This document shows, one piece after another, positions 11,378-23,090 of a stretch of DNA of 64,000 nt; the first letter of the stretch is position 1; the number at the start of each line of letters is the position of its first letter. The stretch is from contig NC_030990.1 in assembly GCF_000149955.1 (NCBI RefSeq), forward strand, positions 3,182,627-3,246,626. The letters are read 5' to 3'. A model generated the notes under the pieces. It made no database searches. It was not told where the DNA came from and saw only the letters and a list, made by a program, of their open reading frames with translations. The DNA is from Fusarium oxysporum f. sp. lycopersici 4287. Lineage: Eukaryota; Ascomycota; Sordariomycetes; Hypocreales; Nectriaceae. Position numbers and translations under genes: made by a program.

Positions 11378-12397
11378 ATGTCGGATAAGGGATCAATTGG
11401 CTTAGGATTGTCCAAGAGGCAACCTCTTCTAAAGGATAAATCAACTCGTGGCGATGACCAGTCTCTCCTCCCAAAGGCAATTAAGACTCACCCTCGAGGG
11501 AGTGAAGGCGATGAAAATGCGAATGTCTATTTTATCGGCACGGCCACTACCATAATCGAATGGGAAGGGTTTCGACTACTCACAGATCCCAACTTCCTCC
11601 ATGCTGGTGACCACGTTCATCTTGGTCCTGGAGTTACTGCTCAGAGGCAAACTAACCCAGCGGTTGACCTACATGAGCTGCCATCACTAGACGCAATTCT
11701 TCTCTCGCATTATCATGAAGATCACTTCGATCGGCTGGTAGAAGATTCCCTCAATAGAGATTTCTTAATTGTCACGACGCCTCATGCGCATAAATGCTTG
11801 ACATCCAAGAACGAGCCGTTTCGCAATGTCAAACCACTCGATTTTTTTGACCACTTAGAGCTCAAAAACGAAGATTCGAAGGCTGGTGAGCCTCTTCCCG
11901 TCATCAAAGTCACAGGCATGCCTGGCAAACATGTTCCCCCTGGCCCCCTGGCTGCAGTCAACGACTTGCTCGGTGCTGTTCCGCCAACAAATGGCTGGAT
12001 GCTCGAACTGGGTTACCACAAAGTTGAAAATGGCAAGCTCCAAACTGGTTATCGGATTTACATCTCTGGAGATACTCTTCTTGTGGATGAGCTCAAGGAA
12101 ATTCCGAAATGGCTTCAAGAAGAGCGCATCGATCTGATGCTCATCCACCTCGGAGGTACCACTATCCCTGGGCCATCTGCGCCATTGATCATGGTCACAC
12201 TTGATGCGAAGCAAGGTGTTGAGTTAATGAAAATGATGGATCCAGAGGTCACGATTCCAATTCATTATGATGACTACGACGTATTTCTGTCTCCTCGCAA
12301 AGACTTTGAGACTGCCGTCAAGGAAGCCGGGATGGAGAATCGAGTAGTTATTCTGGATCGAGGCGATAGATATGGGTTCACTGTGAAGAAGATTTAA
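11378..12397 (+). CDS. Metallo-beta-lactamase superfamily hydrolase
   Basis: An intronless 339-aa protein. The MBL fold begins at YFIGTATTIIEWEGFRLLTDP (about residues 48-67), with the Asp of strand 2. The metal-binding motif SHYHEDHFD follows near residues 110-118 (HxHxDH). Later ligands are likely the His in PGKHVPPGP, the Asp of ISGDT (about 230) and the His of IPIHYDDYD (about 292). This layout is closest to the UlaG/NAPE-PLD-like branch rather than true beta-lactamases. The substrate cannot be told from the sequence. No signal peptide or membrane span is seen, so a cytosolic enzyme is likely. It lies upstream of HIS6 on the same strand but with its own spacing of more than 500 bases. Confidence 0.85.
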   Translation: MSDKGSIGLGLSKRQPLLKDKSTRGDDQSLLPKAIKTHPRGSEGDENANVYFIGTATTIIEWEGFRLLTDPNFLHAGDHVHLGPGVTAQRQTNPAVDLHELPSLDAILLSHYHEDHFDRLVEDSLNRDFLIVTTPHAHKCLTSKNEPFRNVKPLDFFDHLELKNEDSKAGEPLPVIKVTGMPGKHVPPGPLAAVNDLLGAVPPTNGWMLELGYHKVENGKLQTGYRIYISGDTLLVDELKEIPKWLQEERIDLMLIHLGGTTIPGPSAPLIMVTLDAKQGVELMKMMDPEVTIPIHYDDYDVFLSPRKDFETAVKEAGMENRVVILDRGDRYGFTVKKI

Positions 12398-12412
12398 ATC
12401 ACATTGGAGAGG

Positions 12413-12419
12413 TGACTCA
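12413..12419 (+). promoter_or_regulatory. TGACTCA motif (candidate CPC1/Gcn4 site) upstream of HIS6
   Basis: The perfect palindromic TGACTCA is the core bound by Gcn4 of yeast and CPC1 of filamentous fungi, which activate amino-acid biosynthesis genes under starvation. It lies just after the MBL-gene stop and 538 bases before the HIS6 start. The motif is seen directly; its use by HIS6 is inference. Confidence 0.45.
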
Positions 12420-12956
12420 TCGATGAGCAGGCTACTTTCATGTTGACTGGAGGCTGGTATGAAGCAAATCTAGGATTCGGTCGATGCGTGCGGTCATACA
12501 TTCCTTTGAAGCTTGATAAAGCTTGGGCTGAGGAGAAAGAAAGGAATAAAAAAGATGAATGAGAAAACAAGTTCCCTCTCATAAGAAGAGTGCAGGGTAT
12601 AACTTCCTAAGTGGTATTGGTTGGTCATTGGACATAGGTTGCGGGAGACTGTACGACTTGGCTCTAAGCCACGAACGCTGAAAATATGAAATAACACAGA
12701 AGCACTGGGTATTAATTCAGAATGATACTTCATTGAATGCATCTGACGATCTTCTTCGCCCTTCTCTATAGAAGAGTTAGGCGTCCGAAGTATACCTACC
12801 TACCTTCTAAATTTGAGTTCAACAACCAATACCTACCCTTATCCAATTCTTCAGAACTGCCCCGCCTTTCTTCGATTTTCTACCCAGTGGTGGGTGGGAC
12901 GAAGACTGCATAGTTTGATCTTTAACCTGAATTGATCACCCAAAGTCATCTTCATC

Positions 12957-13831
12957 ATGACCAAATTCCGGCCCTGCATTGACCTTCATGCAGGTCAGGT
13001 CAAGCAGATTGTTGGCGGTACTCTTGACAGCACATCGTCGGCTCTTCAAACCAACTATGTCTCGCAACATCCCCCGGCTCACTTTGCTCAATTATACCGC
13101 GACAATGATCTTACCGGTGCACATGTCATTATGTTAGGCCCAGGAAATGAGGGGCCTGCTAAAGAGGCGCTTGAAGCCTGGCCCGGTGGTCTTCAGGTTG
13201 GAGGTGGCATCAATGACAAGAACGCAAAGGAATGGCTGAATGCGGGAGCAGAGAAGGTACAGTAAAGGATGCACCACATAGGAACGATCTAACATCCAAT
13301 AGGTCATCATTACATCGTACCTTTTTCCCGAGGGCCGGTTCAGTCAAGTGAGGCTTGATGCTGTGTTGCAAGCTCTTGGCGGCGATAAAAACAAGCTTGT
13401 TATTGACCTAAGCTGCCGACGTCGAGGAGAGGATTCTTGGTTCGTTGCAATGAACAAATGGCAAACCATCACAGATATGGAAGTCAACCAAGGTAAGTCC
13501 CCCGGCAAATATGCTCAAAGTCAATTACTCACCAGGTACAGAATCTATCAAGTCTTTGGAGCCTTACTGCGCGGAATTCTTGATCCATGCTGCAGATAAT
13601 GAGGGTCTACAAAGGGGAGTTGATGAGAAGCTTGTGCAGCGTCTTTCTGAATGGTGTTCGATTCCAGTGACTTATGCTGGAGGTGGTAGACATCTTGAAG
13701 ACTTGGAGAATGTGAAGAGGCTCAGCAACGGTAAGGTGGATCTCACAATTGGAAGTGCATTGGACTGTTTCGGAGGCTCAGGTGTCAAGTTCGATGATTG
13801 TGTTGCTTGGAATAAGAAACAAAGCATTTAG
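12957..13831 (+). CDS. HIS6: ProFAR isomerase of histidine synthesis (His6)
   Basis: 1-(5-phosphoribosyl)-5-[(5-phosphoribosylamino)methylideneamino]imidazole-4-carboxamide isomerase is the fourth step of histidine biosynthesis, an Amadori rearrangement on a TIM barrel. Exons 12957-13256, 13303-13492 and 13536-13831 give 261 aa, the usual fungal length. The N-terminal strand [18 protein letters not shown] carries the catalytic Asp (D9). [12 protein letters not shown] and [19 protein letters not shown] are the two phosphate-binding halves, and the last strand holds [14 protein letters not shown]. Introns (46 and 43 nt) have consensus ends and keep phase. The start is the first Met, directly at the barrel's first strand. 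Amino-acid starvation control is plausible given the TGACTCA upstream. Confidence 0.95.
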
Positions 13832-15652
13832 GAAGAAAATAGGTTTACTTATGAACTAATTCTAAGCAGCAATATTGGTGAGGCTGCATGCAGCTATGAT
13901 ATCGATACGTAAACCTGCACCAGTGTATTTCGTGACGAGCAGAGCTAGCACAGCAGTCGACTACCTTACCCTGTAACATATTATTGACAAGAATTCAACA
14001 ATGTGTAAGATCCTAGGTATGCTCGTGACGGGCCATTAAAAAAGCAGGCCGGGGATTACCTACTTACCCAAGTTACTACCATTACTGGCATTACTCTGGC
14101 TGATGATGGGAAATGTTCCGTAGTTCTGCCTAAGGTTCTAGTATAAATAAACAATATATTAATTTAGGTTAGTGATAAAACATTTTTATACCTCTCATGC
14201 CCACCTGAAAGTGGGCGAGTGGGGATCTAGAACCTCGCAGGCTTTGGACAAGAAGCTGCGGCCAGCCAGGAACCAAGGCTGGTTGCGTCGTATTGAATCG
14301 ATCGAAGTAATGCAGGTCCATCATATTATTGATTCGGAGTACTATGTACATTAATGATCGAATAGCAAAAACAAAGATCCAGACCTGGCCCGTGGTTAAG
14401 CGAAAGGTCAGTGCGGATTAGATAGGAAAGACCATGTGAGACTCTGTTGTAAACAACAACGTTAAGTAAGGAACAAACATGCGCACAGAGAACTAGATGT
14501 GGATATATTTTCTGATGAGCTATCTAATGCTGGGTTTAGTGCCAGAATAGCCTCAAGTGGTGCTCGGGAAGATCGTGATGCAAGACATGGCAGAGGCATC
14601 GTCTTAGACTGGTGGATGCTCGATGGGGTGGGGGATGGATATCTTGAGGTTTTGTAAGTACTAAGGTTAGGTATAGGAGCGAAAAAAGGAAATCGGGTGC
14701 GAGATCACCACTAGGAGACTCCATCACCGGTTTGCTACACAAACTTGCAGAAAACTTGCAGGAACTCGCAGTTTGATGCAGCAGACCCCATTGAGTTTTC
14801 CCCCATCTCCAGGGGTGAAACGAAATCGGAGAAAAAAAACGTCATGATGAGGAAGCTCAGTTGGGGAAAACAACAAGCACGAAACAGCCATTGTGCTCAT
14901 GTAAACATTGGGTTGCAGAGGTTGTCAAGGATGATGCTGGGCCAAGCAACCAATTATTTGCTTTTGAAGTGCGGCTGGCTGCGCTGCTGCCATGGCGACT
15001 ATGAGCTGTGCTCCTGTTGCGACGCTGTAAGGGATGCTGGGCTGGCTTACCTTGTAGTGGAGGGAAGCTCTGGATCGTCCTTGGAGGGGATGGAGCCGCT
15101 ATAACAGGGGCGGGGTAAGTTTCCAGCACCCTGCTGCATTGTAGCAAGATGATTAGCGTCTCCAACGTCCAACTTTTAGCTCGGTTCTGACCAACGTCTC
15201 CCGGGCAACGCCTACCATGTTTGTTTTCCCATCGTCCAATCAGGCACATTCCTTGGGCTGCTTTATGTGCTTCCCTTAAACACATCAACTCGCCAAAGAC
15301 GCTCTTCTAACCTCCGACTTTCATAACATAACATCACTTCGTGAAAGTTGTGTCGAGTTGAGTCGTCTAGCCTTTGATAGAGCTGTCGTCTGGTTGCCCG
15401 TTCAAGGCGTATTTCTTTCTTCTATCAGCAGACATTGGTCGCATTTCTTACTTGCATTCATTCACATTTGGTGCTGTGCTTCACACCGAGTCGCAACATT
15501 CCTCTGCTTCATTTCCTTGTGTATAGTGGGCTCGCATACCAATGCGTTGATAGTCGCTTACTTCAACTTGCGACAAAATTACCCATCACTACTGTAGCAT
15601 GGCTACTGAATCGGTATGTAGACCGCGCCACTCGCCCTGATTCTCGGGCAAA
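13832..15652. other. Intergenic region and BUD4 leader
   Basis: 1.8 kb without a supported gene. A stretch near 14120-14360 is AT-rich and gives coincident open frames on both strands, none with domain content. From about 15300 the sequence is pyrimidine-rich with repeated CATAACATAACATC, typical of a long 5' UTR for the septation gene that starts at 15653. Confidence 0.45.
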
Positions 15653-18600
15653 ATGTCTCTGACTAGATCTCAGGTGCATCCCTTACGAATCAACAAGACA
15701 ACTACACCAACCAAAGGTCCATCCATCATGGCGAGTGGAATCCCTCGCCCGCTGTCGGAGCTCTCGCCGACAGAGATGAGAAGAAACTCTCCCAGCTGGC
15801 ATAGACAATCTACTGGTTCTCCCAAGGTACGTCGGCTGACCGCCAACTCATGTTTGGCCTTCTGTATTGATAGCATGCAGAAGTCCCCCGGAAATCCCGA
15901 CTCGTCACCATTCCAACCTTCACCCGTGGAATCAGTGACATCTCCTCGTTTGTTTTGGCAAAACCGCAACTCTGAAAACCTATACGGATCTGGGTCACCA
16001 TCACCAAACCGCCGCTCTTCGATTGAGCGTCTTCAGAAAGCGTCTCGGGTGAGGAACAGCAACATCCTTGCACTCGAACAGAAGCAGGAATATGATCCCA
16101 CTCGAATCCCTCAGATCGAAAGACCCCTCGCTAAGGTCCAAGGGAACGCCTTTGGGTCGACTGGATCCTTCCGCTCCTCGACTATCGAGCGCCCAATCTT
16201 TGGCCATTCTCGGAGTGACAGCGCGATGACTATTCCCGCCGTCAGCCCAAAGTCGTCTACTCAGACAGCCGGCTCACCGAATCGTCCTCTGACGCCCAGC
16301 CGAGATCAAGTATCGCCTACAAAGTCCTCCCTTTCGCACTCAAGGTTCAAGAACAGCTTTGACATGGAGACGAACACTTGGTCATTTGGCTCACCCGAAG
16401 AGGATGATGATCATCCGATGGGACGTCGCCACGCAAAAAGTGTGACTTTTGATGCCGCGCCTCCTCAGATCAACGAATATGAGATGGCAACTCCCGATCT
16501 GTCATCTATCGGCACCAACTCTCGTGAGGGAAGCTATGAGTCAATCGAGTATGATGAGGATGAGGATGACGTCCTGTATGATCCTGGCCGCGTTGATCTT
16601 GAGGGCGATAGCTTTGACGCTTCTCTAGAAGATACAGACAAAACTCCCGTTGTTGGGCCTGATGACTGGAGAGGCGATAGTCCCATGGTGAACCGCAATG
16701 GGCCTCGTGAGTATAGTGACAGTCCCATGCCTGAGGGTACACCTTCTGCTGCCACGGCTGGTCGTCCTTTACATATTCGAAGTGACTCTACAACTTCAAA
16801 CGGGGAGCATCGACCTCTACCGCCTCTTCCTGGTTTTATGAGCCATTCCCGCAACAACTCTGCGCCCTCTTCACCTGCATCGCCAAGTCTGTCAGCAACC
16901 GCAGAAAGAATGCTTGGGTCTAACAGAAATCTCCCATCTCCTCCTCAAGCCTCTACTACAAGCAAGTCAGATATCCATAGCATTGGCAATGCCAAGATGT
17001 CGCTTGAGGAGCGATTGAGACTTATGATGTTGTCGGATGATGGCGATGGCAAGACAGCAGCTGAGCAGCAGCGTGAGCGCCGCCTTCGTAGAGCTAATGG
17101 CCGCGAACGATTGAGCAGCCCAATTTCTGAACCTGAGTCAACAACAAGCTTCAACGATGCTCTTCAAGAACAGGATGACGTTGTTGGCGACATGTCGGCT
17201 CTTGATGATTATCAATTACCTCCGCGTATTTCCCGGGACTCCATCATGCGAAAGGTCAACGGTAACAACAAGACATCCGATCAAGAAAAGGATTGCATCT
17301 TCTCTTCACCTCCCGCCTCAAGGAGTCCAAGCAGAAGCCCTGAAAGGCAGGTTCCTGCAGACCCTGATGTGCCTATTCCGTCTACCGAGGACTCTTTGCA
17401 TGATATGTCCGATGAGGAGGAAGAAGAGGAAGAGGAAGGTAGTGTCATCATCAGAAGAATGCCTGAGAGCGAGATTGAGTTTTACGAGGACTCAGACGTC
17501 GATTTCGATGAAGAGGAGTCCAGGCTGGAGCTGCCAGCTGACAGTGATAGTGAAAGTCACTATTCGTCGCAGGAACCTACACCGGCACAAGCCAAACCTG
17601 AGGAAGTCCAGGAGGAGGCAAGAAAGGAAAGTCCAGAGCTCGATGACCTCCGAGAGGAGGTCATGACACCTAGACCTACTCATACACAAAACGAGAGCGT
17701 TTCATCGTTGCCAGACTTTGCTTCGGGCGACAAAGATGCCTCCTTCTCAAGAGATTTCGAGTCTTATATGCTCCCCGAGCCTGAGGAGCCCAAGGTGGTT
17801 GAAGAGCCTGTGAAAGAAGCCAAGGAGCCTGAGGCTCCAAAAATGGCTGATGCTCATGCTTACCTTCAGCGCCCTTTCACCCCTGAGCATCTCTCCAAGC
17901 CTGAATATGATGGTACTGGATGGGGTGATCCTGAAGACGAATATGACGATGACTGCCCCAGCACACCAGACTCGGTTATTCACCACCCAGTTCCTGTCCG
18001 TGTGGAAGAACCTGAGCAAGCCACTATTCCCGAGCGGTCTGCCACCATCAAGGCTCCAGGTTCAAAGCTTAAGACTCGTTTGTCAAACACTCCCTCAGAC
18101 ATTAGTGCTATGCGAGAGGCTCGCCGACAAGTGAGCATGGAGGTGCCCGATGTCCCTCCGATTCCCGACAAGCATAGCAAGCGCCTCTCGAAGGACAATA
18201 ACGGACTCTTGCTCACTGGTGACGAATTCATCAACCGTCATCCTAGTTTCAAGAACCGCAGCTTGACATTGGATCTTGACTTAGGTCTCAGCCTCGACCA
18301 AGACTTTGAGCGAGTCATCGAGGCACAAAAGGTGGCTTACAACGATCTCTTTACTCAACCCCCAGCCCACAATAGCCCCAGTAGACAAGTGTCTGCAGCA
18401 AAAGCCCAACAACAAATTGCTGAAGGACTCAATGCTAACGTAACATCTCGTCGTCAGCGCGGTTACCTCATGCGACAAAATACGAAAGTTGTTACTGCCA
18501 GTGACAAGGATACCGAAGACTTCCGAGTTGCCAGATCCGTTGGAAATTCTCCTGCTAAGGAGGATAGGCCCATGTCATGCATTGTTGAGCCATGGAACGG

Positions 18601-20110
18601 TAAGCCTCGCCAGAGAAGCGTGCGGAAGCGTGTTGGCGGCAGCACTGGACCTGTGCCACCTATGCCCGGTCAAGAAAGTAACGCAACAGCTGTCAGTCAT
18701 GCTCCTGTCGACGAGGACCTGACACTTGAAATGGCAACGCCAGAAAGCGGAGAGAGAGGCCGCCTATTCGTCAAGGTCATGGGTGTCAAAGATCTTGACC
18801 TACCTCTTCCAAGAAGTGAGTTTCAGTCATTAAATGGTCAAGGCTGACCACTAATTCAAATTTTCAGCGTTTCCAGTAGCACATGTTAGGTATGAGAATA
18901 GGAAAATAGCGCAATTATTACTATTTTTAGTCTAAATGCAAGCGTTGTTCCTTTTTCGTGGCGCCTTATCTTATGGTGCGGGCGGATTCTGGAGTTTCAA
19001 CTGACCCTCAACGTTAAGCTCGAGAAACCCGTTGAGCGTGTCAAGCCGCCGCCACCTACAGTCAAGACTCATAAACACAAAACCTCAACCTTCAGCAGGG
19101 TATTCGCATCGCCCAAGAAACGCAAAGAACTGGAGCTCCGCCAGCGGGAAGAAGAGGAACGAGCTGTACAGCAACAGAAGGACGCCCAGGCCAAGCAGCG
19201 CACTGGACCTCCCACAGCTTACGAGCTTCTATCTCCTCTGGCTGCGGAGGACGGTAGCTTCGGTCGCGCCTATGTTTGTCTTCGAGAACATGAGAGTCGG
19301 TGCTTTGGTCGCCCTTATATGGCTGAAGTTGCTTGCTTCAATGAATGGGCCACAGAAGAGGCTGGATTTGCGTCCAGTGTCAAGAGCAAGCGTGGCAACA
19401 CGGCCGTTGTCAGACGTGCACCCTACAAGGTGGGCAAGTTGGAGCTCCAGCTCCTCTTTGTTCCTCGCCCTAAGAATGCTACGGACGACGATATGCCCAA
19501 GAGTATGAACTCATGCATCCGGGAGCTCAAGGCAGCAGAGGAGAGAATGTCTCGCAACTGGGAGGGTCACCTTAGTCAACAAGGTGGTGATTGTCCTGTA
19601 AGTTCATAGTCACCTGCTCTTATTCTCTCATCAAAATTAACATTGATCTAGTACTGGCGACGCAGGTATTTCAAGCTCGTGGGTACCAAGCTCACTGCTT
19701 ATCATGAGGCAACTCGTCAACCTCGAGCTACCATCAACCTGGCCAACGCCAAACGGTTAATCGACGATCGCCGAGCGTTAACGGAAAAGGAGACCACTGG
19801 CAGAGGGGGTCGACGACGTCGATCTGCTTTTGCGGAAGATGAAGAAGGTTACATGTTTGTCGAGGAAGGGTTCCGTATCCGATTCAACAACGGTGAACTC
19901 ATTGACTTCTACGCAGACACAGCTGCAGACAAGGAAGGCTGGATGAAGGTCCTCACTGACGTTGTTGGACGTGACAATCCAGATGATGACTCTTCAAATC
20001 AGCGAGCAAAGGCTAAGTGGTGTCAGTTGGTTCTTCGACGAGAAGAGCAACTACGTCGCCGAGCATCAGGTCGCCGAGTGAACTCACGACCTAAGAGTAT
20101 GTTCCTCTAA
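15653..20110 (+). CDS. BUD4: Bud4-like anillin-related septation protein with PH domain
   Basis: A large scaffold of more than 1,400 aa. The first exon (15653-18815) is a long disordered Ser/Pro-rich region with acidic patches (DEEEEEEEEGS near 17415) and conserved short islands such as RHAKSVTFDAAPPQINEYE. It ends in the conserved GRLFVKVMGVKDLDLPLP. Homology resumes at LEFQLTLNVKLEKPVE (18989), then STFSRVFASPKKRKELELRQ, and after a 54-nt intron (19598-19651) a PH domain from PYWRRRYFKLVGTKLTAYHE to ADTAADKEGWMKVLTDVVG. In fungi Bud4/anillin proteins organise septins and the contractile ring at septation sites. The 18816-18988 stretch is abnormal. Two introns (18816-18867 and a weak 18890-18930) would keep an open frame, but the resulting residues do not resemble the block I expect there. 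The exact model in that stretch is uncertain. Confidence 0.82.
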
Positions 20111-20852
20111 GACACGATGTCGCTTAGACAAGCTCTTATGACGGAGACGAAAATGAGACAAGGTGCTGGACGCCGTAACACTACTACCTGGACCAGGCGT
20201 TCAGGACCAGCAGGATATTCATGATAGATGTCTCTGTTCTCCATTCTTCTGGTATTGGTTTATATGGTTGACGGTTGATGGGGCACTACCTTGATGTTGT
20301 AATATGATTGGAGTTGGGGGGCTGTTGTATCCTTGACTGAGGAAATTGGGAGCATCGGCCGTTTATGCACTTACAAGGCGTCGGCGAGGACATGGCTTAT
20401 CATTGTTTCACTTGTTTCTTGGGGTAATAGGCGCTTGCGCGCCAAGGGATTTCAGTTTATAGCATGGGATTATAATGAATCGTCTAAAATGTCATTAAGT
20501 GTAAAAAGAAGCACTTGGCCAGATTTTTTCATCGTGAGGGGATGCTGTAGATGATTGCACGTGACAACCCACGAACAACACGTATCCACGTTCATGCGAG
20601 CGATGTTGAGTGGCACGACCCACCTGGATATCCTAGCAGGGAGCTTATGAGGCGCAGCGCAATTTATAGTGGCTCACACCTTAGCTACAGAACCTCACCC
20701 CGTATTAGTACATCTTACCTTCCCAGCTACAACCACGGCATCGTTGCCAAGTTGACCCTTTAGCGACTCAATCGATCCTCGATATAACAACTTCTTGTCA
20801 CCTCATACACCGTCATTCCATTTAATCTGCTCTTAATCCACTATAAATCACC
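20111..20852. other. BUD4 3' / coronin 5' spacer
   Basis: No coding frame is supported. The last 150 bases before 20853 are pyrimidine-rich and end in an ATCACC context at the coronin ATG, consistent with its promoter and 5' UTR. Confidence 0.5.
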
Positions 20853-23090
20853 ATGGCTGGCCGTTTTGTACGGGCGTCCAAGTATCGTACGTGCTGGCGC
20901 AAACCGTCCGCGCCGAGATCCGTTATGCTGACGTTGCTCACCAGGACACGTCTTTGGAAAGTCCACAAGAAAGGAATTTTGCTACGACAACCTTCATATC
21001 AGTCGCAATGCTTGGGACACAAACTTGGTCAAGGTGCGTCGTACTGCATCGCGGCGCGTGGTGCAATCAATCTTTCAACTAGAGAGTTCGGCGCGCTGAT
21101 TTAGGGGGTGGTTGGTTTCGTTTAGGTCAACCCCGAGTATCTCTCAGTCAATTGGGATGCCTCCGGTGGCGGCGCATTCGCTGTTATTCCTCTGAACGAG
21201 CGTGGAAAACTCCCCGACCAGATTCCACTGTTTCGTGGCCATACTGCTGCGGTACTCGACACTGACTGGTATGCATTCCCATTGCTGGGCCCCTGAGCTG
21301 CGTGGGTGCTTACGATAATTCAAGGAACCCTTTTCACGACAACATCATCGCCTCTGCATCCGATGATGGCAAGGTGTTTATTTGGGAGGTTCCCGAAGGC
21401 TTTACGCTACATACCGACGCCGAGGAAATTACAGATGTCGCACCCGTGAGCAAGCTTGCTGGCCACCCCAGGTTGGTCTCATAATATTGTCGCTTGTCAG
21501 TCAAGTCACTAATCCCCGATCAGAAAGGTCGGACAGGTTCTTTTCAATCCTGCGGCCGAAAACATTCTCGCCTCTGCATCTGGCGACTTCACGGTCAAGC
21601 TTTGGGATGTTAGCACCGGTCAGTCGCCTCTTGCTCTCAAGCACAACGATATCGTCCAGAGTCTGTCATGGAATGCCAGTGGCAGCATGCTCGTTACCAC
21701 CTCGCGAGATAAGAAGATTCGGGTGTGGGATGTCCGACAGGAGAAACCCGTTCACGAAGCCCCTGGCCATGGTGGTGCCAAGAACAGTCGCGCTGTCTGG
21801 CTGGGAGAGCATAATCGCTTCGCGACGACTGGTTTCTCGCGTATGAGTGAACGACAAATAGCTCTTTGGGAGCCTGGCAGGACGGAGCCCATTGGCGGCT
21901 TCACCATGCTGGATTCCATCTCTGGTGTCTGCATGCCTTTCTGGGGTAAGGTCTATCCTCCACTGTTCGGGCTGCGCCAGTGCTAAATACGTGATAGATG
22001 ATGGTTCAAACTGCCTGTACCTTGCTGGCAAGGGGTAAGTTCCCATCTGTTTGCATGTTTCGCGACACTACTGACGCTGCTCAGCGATGGCAACATTCGA
22101 TACTTTGAATACGAGAACGACAAGTTCGAATTCCTTAGCGAGTACAAGTCGGGCGACCCTCAACGCGGCATTGCCTTTATGCCCCGACGAGGCATCAATG
22201 TACGGTTTTCTTGCATCGAATCTAGTGTCACGTTTACTAACAGTTCTAGACCCACGAGAATGAGGTCATGAGGGCTTACAAAACAGTTAACGACGCTTAT
22301 ATTGAGCCTATTTCGTTCACTGTGCCACGACGCGCTGAGACCTTCCAGGCTGATATTTTCCCTCCTGCCACCGGTACCAAGCCCGCTGCGACTGCTCAGG
22401 AATGGTTCGATGGCAAGACTGCCATTCCTAACAAGATTGACCTTGAGAGCGTCTATGACGGCACTGCGCCCAAGGAGATCGCCTCTGACTACAAGGCTCC
22501 TGCAGCTCCCTCTCCTGTCACTGAGAAGCCTGCACCAAAGATGGAAGAGCCCAAGAAGGAAGAACCCAAGCCGGCGCCGGCACTGCGATCTCCTCCTCCC
22601 ACTATGAGTGAACAGAAGGGATCAATCTCTGCTATGGCTTCCAGATACCAGGACAAGCAGGAGGAGGAGGATGATGATGATGACGCTTCCAGCTTCGAGG
22701 AGGTTTCGCGGCCTGCTCAGCGTCAAGCTGTCCCTGCAAAATTTACTCCTCCTGCTCAACCGCAGACTGCCTCCACTCCTTCCCCTTCCACCGTCGCGAA
22801 GCCCTCTTCGCCAGTTAAGACTCCTGCTGCCGCCGCGTCCGCGGCTCCGCCTCCCACATCTTCAGCCCCCCGAGCTGTCTCCTCCGCCCCCCAGCGGTAG
22901 TGACTCTTCTCTTGCGGAGATCAAACAACTAATCGAAGGCCAGACAAAGCTTATCAACTCCCAGAGCCAACAGATCACCCTGCTCACCGCTGAAGTTGAG
23001 GCTCTCAAGCGTAAGGTTAGCTCTGGCTCCCAGGATCAGAGCGAGCGCATCCGCCAGCTTGAGCTTGAGTTAGAGGAGGCAAGATCTTGA
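20853..23090 (+). CDS. CRN1: Coronin, actin-binding WD40 protein (frameshifted near the C-terminus)
   Basis: Coronin bundles F-actin and modulates Arp2/3 at cortical patches and endocytic sites. Exons are 20853-20886, 20945-21033, 21126-21268, 21325-21471, 21524-21945, 21998-22034, 22085-22199 and from 22250 on. All seven introns are GT..AG and phase-consistent. The N-terminal signature is MAGRFVRASKYRHVFGKS. A seven-blade propeller follows (ASASDDGKVFIWEVP, ASASGDFTVKLWDVS, TSRDKKIRVWDVR), then the coronin extension DIFPPATGTKPA and an acidic, proline-rich linker. The open frame stops at 22900, yet the expected trimerising coiled coil (SLAEIKQLIEGQTKLINSQS, then LTAEVEALKRKVS) continues in the next frame to a stop at 23090. 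One extra C in the C6 run at 22887-22892 accounts for the break. I treat the coiled coil as part of the gene. Confidence 0.9.

Noticed and set aside
14169..14354. Nearly coincident 60-codon frames on both strands
   Set aside because: Checked for a palindrome; the ends do not pair, so the coincidence is chance.
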